A stretch of DNA of 64,000 bases. Origin: KBS-96 sp049585195. GTDB lineage: Bacteria; Acidobacteriota; Terriglobia; Bryobacterales; Bryobacteraceae. Positions within the stretch are counted from its first letter, which is position 1. Every line of letters starts with the position of its first letter. The DNA lies in NCBI GenBank assembly GCA_049585195.1, contig JBAUZG010000326.1, positions 16,195 through 80,194 on the forward strand. The letters run 5' to 3'. This document shows, piece after piece, positions 60,216 to 64,000 of the stretch. The notes under the pieces were generated by a model. It did not search any database and was not told the DNA's origin. It saw only the letters and a program-made list of their open reading frames with translations. The translations under genes and the position numbers were made by a program.

Positions 60216-63095
60216 CTCGACCGTCCACACATTGGCGCTTTGGTCGGTTTTGAACGTGGCGAGATGTCGACCGTCGGGCGAGGGGATTCCCCAAACAAGC
60301 GCTCCGGCCGAAACGGGGGGTTGAGTCCATAAGACCTGGGAAACCCCGCTGCGATCAATGTGGAGCAAACGCGTGAGATCGGGCTGGTTATCCCCGCTGA
60401 AGAAACCGGTTCCGTCGGCAGACCAGTCGAGCGTTACCAGATTTTGCGCGCCCGGCACCGTTATTTGCCGCTCCGTGGCGCCGTGAAGATCGACTATTCG
60501 AATTTTGTTCCGTGGAGTTCCGCGCAAGAGTAAGGCGATATGTTGGCTATCAGGGGAAATTATTGGATTGCCCGAGTCTTTTGCCTCGAGGACCTTGGGA
60601 CCACGGCCTTTTATGGGATCAAGCAGTGATGCAATCACGACGTTCCCTCTACTTTCATTGACGATGCAAGCTCCTCCAGGCGTGCGACTGCAATGATAAT
60701 CAATGAAGCTATCGTCTGCGAAGATCTCCTGAGCGGGTCCGCCATCTACTGGCATTCTCATCAGCCGGGTTTTGGCGTGCCCAGCACCCGCCTCGTTCGA
60801 CATATAAAGCAGCCACTGGCCATCAGGTGACAGGCGTGGACTGCCAACATCGCCCGGACTGGAGGCCATCACTTCGCAGATATCTTTGTCGATGTCCTGT
60901 TTGTATATCCGATCCTGGCGGTTGCGGTCGGACTGCAGCAGAACTGCCTTATTGTCACGCGTCCAGTCGTTTGGCCAATTATTCGCCTCCTCAGCCGTCA
61001 CCAGACGGAGGTGTGTCAGACGCGTTCCGTGAGCTTGAAGATCGCCTACGTAGACGTTCGACAGTTCCCTGTGCCTGATAAAGCACAAATGGCTGCCATC
61101 CGCACTGGCACTGAGGTCGTCAATTTTAAAATCGGTCCATTGTGTACGGCGGCGCGGTGGGGCGGAGGGAAGACCGGTCGTAGAATTGACGTCCACTATC
61201 CAGAGATTGCTGTCGCTACGCGGTAAAAGCGGGTACTTTGAAAAGACAAGCTCGTGATCGGAGAGCCAAGCCAATCCGCTGATGTACGCCGCCTGCGGCG
61301 GGATAAGCGTCGTCCATTGGCCATTCTCGGGATCAAGCGCTTCGATAGAGAACGCGCCTAATTTCAGCGGCTTTCCAAAAACGATCGCAACGCGCCGGTC
61401 CTGCGGCGCCCATGCCCACTTGTATATCTCAGCGTCTCTGCGGTCCAACAAGTAAACCGTACCGTTCGATGCACGCCTGATCTCGCCGCGATTACCCGAT
61501 AGCGTGAGCGAGTATTGTCCGCCAGGTGACGGCGTACTATTGCCGAGCGCGTGCGGAACTCCTCCGGGCAACGAAATGCTATAAACCGTGTATTGTTCGC
61601 CAGTGCCTTTGTTTACGAAAAACTGTGTCGCCTCCGCTGCCCAGTACATAACGGACATGCCTTTCGTGCCCGGCAGCAATTGGCTGTCCGCAGTCCGAAT
61701 GGAACGGACATGGATGCCGTTGATGTCTGAATAGGCGAGGTATTTGCCGTCGGGCGAGAGCGCCATCGATTGGACCGGGGCGTCGGAATTGTTGCTGGTT
61801 ACTCGCGTGGGTATCAATTCGCGAAGCGCGCGCTCAGGACGCTCGCGGAAAAGGAATACCGTTGTTACAATAGCGACAATCAGCAGCACGACTCCGGCGG
61901 CCACAAGCCATGCGCGGGATCTCGGGCGCACGGCACTATGAACCGGCATCGAGCCTGGAGTACGATCTGCGCTGCTGTCGCGCTTCAGGCGCTCGAGATC
62001 GGCGCGTTGTTCCGCAGCACTCTGATACCTCAGCCTACGATTTTTTTCCAGCGATTTGCGAATGATATACCCGAGTTCTGCAGGTAGAGCAGGATTGTGC
62101 TCGAGCACTGAGGAGGGTTCGCGATTCAGGATGGCGTCGAAAATCATCGCCGTGCTGCCGCCACTGAAGGCTTGGCGGCCCGTGGCCATCTCGTAGAGCA
62201 CGGCGCCGAAGCTGAACAGGTCCGTGCGCATGTCGAGTTCATCGCCGCGCGCCTGCTCGGGCGACATATAGGCGACGGTCCCCATTGTTGTGCCCGGTCT
62301 GGTCAGATGATCTGAGTCCTGCCGCGAACCTGTCCGCATGGAGGCTGGAGCCGCTTCCGCGAGATAGCGCGATTTGAATGCCAGCTTCGCCAGGCCAAAG
62401 TCAAGAATCTTCGCCTGGCCTTGGCTTGTGACAAAGATATTGGCTGGCTTGATGTCGCGATGAACGATTCCTCTTTGATGCGCTGCCCTGAGGCCGTCCG
62501 CAATCTGAATGGCCAGATCCAGCAGTTCTTCTGTCTTTAACGGTTTCTGTTGTATGTGGTGCTTGAGCGTCTGCCCGTCCATAAATTCCATCACCATGAA
62601 CGGCTGGCCCTCGTGTTGGTCAATGTCGTGGATAATCGAGATGTTCGGATGATTCAGAGCGGAAGCAGCGCGGGCTTCGCGCTGAAAGCGCTCCAGCACC
62701 TCCTGGTTTGTCGCATCGCTGTTGAGGAACTTGAGAGCCACGAGGCGCCCGAGCCGGACGTCCTTCGCCTTGTAAACCACGCCCATGCCCCCGCCGCCCA
62801 ATCGCTCGAGCACCTGGTAGTGAGTGATGGTTTTGCCGCTCAGTAGATCCGCGGCTCTTGATTCCGAGCCTGTTGAGTACCTCTGTCCAGCGAAGATGCC
62901 GGCGGCGAACTCGAGGGCGGGCGCTTCCATGAAATTTACGTCCGTCTCACCCTGCGCCAGCAGCGATTCAACTTCGCGCCTCAGGTTCTCGTCTTCGCCA
63001 CAGGCCTGCCGCAGGAAAGCAAGCCGCTGGCTCTGTTCCCGTTCCAGAGCCGCATAATAGAGCTGCTCGACTTGCTCCCAGCGTTCAGGGTCCAT
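60207..63095 (-). CDS. Ser/Thr protein kinase with C-terminal PD40 (TolB-like) propeller
   Basis: A 962-residue protein. Residues 1-50 are an N-terminal helical segment (MDPERWEQVEQLYYAALERE) seen on acidobacterial kinases. The Hanks-type kinase domain (about 92-370) has the glycine loop LGGGGMGVVYKAK, the ATP lysine K122 (VALKFL), the catalytic loop VHRDIKPANIFV (D214), DFGLAKLAF and MSPEQARGDELDMRTDLFSFG. One transmembrane helix (WLVAAGVVLLIVAIVTTVFLF, about 405-425) is followed by an extracytoplasmic PD40/WD40-like beta-propeller (SPDGKYLAYSD; LSPDGQWLLYMSNEAG). A sensor kinase with an external ligand propeller is likely. The partial ECF sigma gene downstream on the other strand is the usual companion of this kinase type. 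Confidence 0.93.
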   Translation of the reverse strand: MDPERWEQVEQLYYAALEREQSQRLAFLRQACGEDENLRREVESLLAQGETDVNFMEAPALEFAAGIFAGQRYSTGSESRAADLLSGKTITHYQVLERLGGGGMGVVYKAKDVRLGRLVALKFLNSDATNQEVLERFQREARAASALNHPNISIIHDIDQHEGQPFMVMEFMDGQTLKHHIQQKPLKTEELLDLAIQIADGLRAAHQRGIVHRDIKPANIFVTSQGQAKILDFGLAKLAFKSRYLAEAAPASMRTGSRQDSDHLTRPGTTMGTVAYMSPEQARGDELDMRTDLFSFGAVLYEMATGRQAFSGGSTAMIFDAILNREPSSVLEHNPALPAELGYIIRKSLEKNRRLRYQSAAEQRADLERLKRDSSADRTPGSMPVHSAVRPRSRAWLVAAGVVLLIVAIVTTVFLFRERPERALRELIPTRVTSNNSDAPVQSMALSPDGKYLAYSDINGIHVRSIRTADSQLLPGTKGMSVMYWAAEATQFFVNKGTGEQYTVYSISLPGGVPHALGNSTPSPGGQYSLTLSGNRGEIRRASNGTVYLLDRRDAEIYKWAWAPQDRRVAIVFGKPLKLGAFSIEALDPENGQWTTLIPPQAAYISGLAWLSDHELVFSKYPLLPRSDSNLWIVDVNSTTGLPSAPPRRRTQWTDFKIDDLSASADGSHLCFIRHRELSNVYVGDLQAHGTRLTHLRLVTAEEANNWPNDWTRDNKAVLLQSDRNRQDRIYKQDIDKDICEVMASSPGDVGSPRLSPDGQWLLYMSNEAGAGHAKTRLMRMPVDGGPAQEIFADDSFIDYHCSRTPGGACIVNESRGNVVIASLLDPIKGRGPKVLEAKDSGNPIISPDSQHIALLLRGTPRNKIRIVDLHGATERQITVPGAQNLVTLDWSADGTGFFSGDNQPDLTRLLHIDRSGVSQVLWTQPPVSAGALVWGIPSPDGRHLATFKTDQSANVWTVENP

Positions 63096-63365
63096 CCCCG
63101 CTTCTCACCCTAGCTCGCGCACGAGCCACGTTTCTCGCGCTCTGCGACGCAGTCCCCAAGCACCTGCGCCCTCAGATATCCCTTCACGAGGAACGGCCAG
63201 AATTATAGCACCGTAAAGGTACACTTAACTCGCCCTCCCCAGCCGTCCTTATTCTTCCGACGGCGGGTAGGCAAAATAGTTTTCCCGCATTGTTATAGTT
63301 TTCGGCTGGCGATTTCGCTGTCTCAAGTGGAGGCCCATATAGAAGGCTAACCAAGAGGTCAAAAC

Positions 63366-63851
63366 ATGAATCGCAAACAGAATCGGAAATGGTTGTTCAC
63401 AACCTTCCTCGCCGTCTCTTCCACAACACTTTTCACCGGCACGGCTCAGGCTCAGCACGTCGCAGGCTCCTTTACTCTGCCGTTTACCGTGCATTGGGGG
63501 TTAGCCACGTTACCCCCAGGAAACTACACGTTCTCAGCGCGATCCACGGCTAGTCCGTTTATTCTGAGGGTGAACGGTGCAGGAACCAGCGCTATGATTA
63601 GGGCCGACGGCCAAAACACGCTGGCGGGTAGCCACAGTTCCCTGCTTATTACTCGTGAGGGCAACCGGGCAACGGTCTCATCGCTCCAACTGGCGCCTTA
63701 TGGAGCCACGTTCCACTACACGAGCGGTCGTCGCCCGTTGCGACAGGAAGAAGCTTTGAATCGATCTGCGGGCAATCCGAAAACGGTTGGTGCGAGCGCA
63801 GCTGCCCAGGTTGCGGCTGCCAAGATCCCGATAACAGTAGGTGGACACTAA
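63366..63851 (+). CDS. Small secreted protein of unknown function
   Basis: A 161-residue protein with a signal peptide (FLAVSSTTLFTGTAQAQ). The mature part is beta-rich: AGSFTLPFTVHWGLATLPPGNYTF, LVRVNGAGTSAMIRADG-like strands, and SLLITREGNRATVSSLQLAPYG. Similar small proteins with a 'TLPPGxYTF' motif occur in Acidobacteria (recalled, not searched). It lies between the PD40 kinase (divergent) and the ECF-like gene (72 bases downstream). Function unknown. Confidence 0.65.
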   Translation: MNRKQNRKWLFTTFLAVSSTTLFTGTAQAQHVAGSFTLPFTVHWGLATLPPGNYTFSARSTASPFILRVNGAGTSAMIRADGQNTLAGSHSSLLITREGNRATVSSLQLAPYGATFHYTSGRRPLRQEEALNRSAGNPKTVGASAAAQVAAAKIPITVGGH

Positions 63852-63873
63852 ACAACTGCACGGATCAAGATTA

Positions 63874-63900
63874 CGCGGGGCGGCTATTCGTTGCCCCGCG
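63874..63900. other. GC-rich hairpin between the secreted protein and the ECF-like gene
   Basis: CGCGGGGC and GCCCCGCG form a perfect 8-bp stem around an 11-base loop. There is no T run after it. It may be a terminator for the upstream gene or a regulatory structure in front of the ECF-like gene. Confidence 0.4.
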
Positions 63901-63908
63901 GAACGCCG

Positions 63909-63914
63909 TATAAT
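63909..63914 (+). promoter_or_regulatory. TATAAT box eight bases before the ECF-like start codon
   Basis: An exact TATAAT. With the usual -7 position of its last base, transcription would start at about 63921, two bases before the ATG, so the mRNA could be leaderless. No good -35 is present at the standard distance. Confidence 0.4.
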
Positions 63915-63922
63915 TTCTTGCC

Positions 63923-64000
63923 ATGGATCCCACCCCTGCCTTCGATATCACTGCCTTCGATATCACTGCCTTGCTGAGGGCTTGGGGCAGTGGCGATTCA
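63923..64000 (+). CDS. ECF-type sigma factor, N-terminal fragment cut by the window edge
   Basis: The first 26 codons of a gene that leaves the window: MDPTPAFDITAFDITALLRAW ends in GSGDS. The pattern 'xxITxLLRAWxxGDxxA' is the start of the ECF sigma factor family found beside Hanks-type kinases in Acidobacteria and Planctomycetes. The kinase with the MDPERWEQV start at 63095 is its usual partner. A 15-base tandem duplication duplicates FDITA. The product cannot be confirmed without the rest of the sequence. Confidence 0.6.
   Translation, partial: MDPTPAFDITAFDITALLRAWGSGDS

Overview
The window looks like a chromosomal stretch from an Acidobacteriota genome, probably of the Bryobacterales/Solibacter type. 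This is inferred from gene content; no rRNA or taxonomic marker was available. The pointers are two large FtsX-like 'ADOP' permeases, each behind a PadR regulator gene; an Oar-like TonB receptor with a carboxypeptidase-regulatory domain; a Ser/Thr kinase fused to a PD40 propeller; a membrane-anchored N-terminal domain typical of acidobacterial regulators; an FG-GAP/ASPIC-TPR protein; and many Tat or Sec secreted proteins. I see no tRNA, rRNA, CRISPR array, prophage or replication origin.

Layout. 1-4.3 kb: small zinc-ribbon protein, a HicB-like protein with a decayed hicA tail, a molybdopterin oxidoreductase with an overlapping lipoprotein gene, and a DksA/TraR-type zinc finger with a good terminator. 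4.6-7.6 kb (minus): ADOP permease plus PadR. 7.85-13.6 kb (minus): a tightly packed chaperone operon of large helical-repeat protein, J-domain protein, GrpE-like protein, Hsp70 and zinc-ribbon protein. This is the most interesting unit here. 13.7-17.3 kb: secreted GH38 alpha-mannosidase. 17.5-22.1 kb: pstS-pstC-pstA without pstB or phoU, then a PiT phosphate transporter behind a direct repeat resembling a Pho box. 22.3-27.4 kb: a glycoside-hydrolase-like protein with a ricin-type lectin domain, and a large sedolisin (S53) protease with five Ig-like repeats.

27.5-34.2 kb: small membrane and lipoprotein genes, a DinB-like protein, a frameshifted carboxypeptidase-regulatory protein, a sugar isomerase, a DegT aminotransferase, an FtsB-like protein, cutA and a family 2 glycosyltransferase. 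34.2-36.6 kb is a decay zone: interspersed hairpin repeats, a C-terminal gene remnant, and an insertion sequence whose transposase is broken by two frameshifts. 36.6-38.9 kb: a four-PAS histidine kinase with a recent internal duplication. 39.0-43.6 kb: a second ADOP/PadR pair with a strong inverted repeat over the padR start, then a MocR-type regulator.

43.9-50.7 kb (plus): DUF1223 protein, TPR protein, membrane-anchored regulator-like protein and TonB receptor. 50.8-58.8 kb (minus): a probable five-gene operon of alpha/beta hydrolase, FG-GAP/ASPIC/redoxin-like/TPR protein, nucleoside hydrolase, TPR protein and aldo/keto reductase. 59.0-64.0 kb: DUF4142 protein, a small Tyr/Trp/Pro-rich protein, the PD40 kinase, a small secreted protein, and the first 26 codons of what looks like an ECF sigma factor cut by the window edge.
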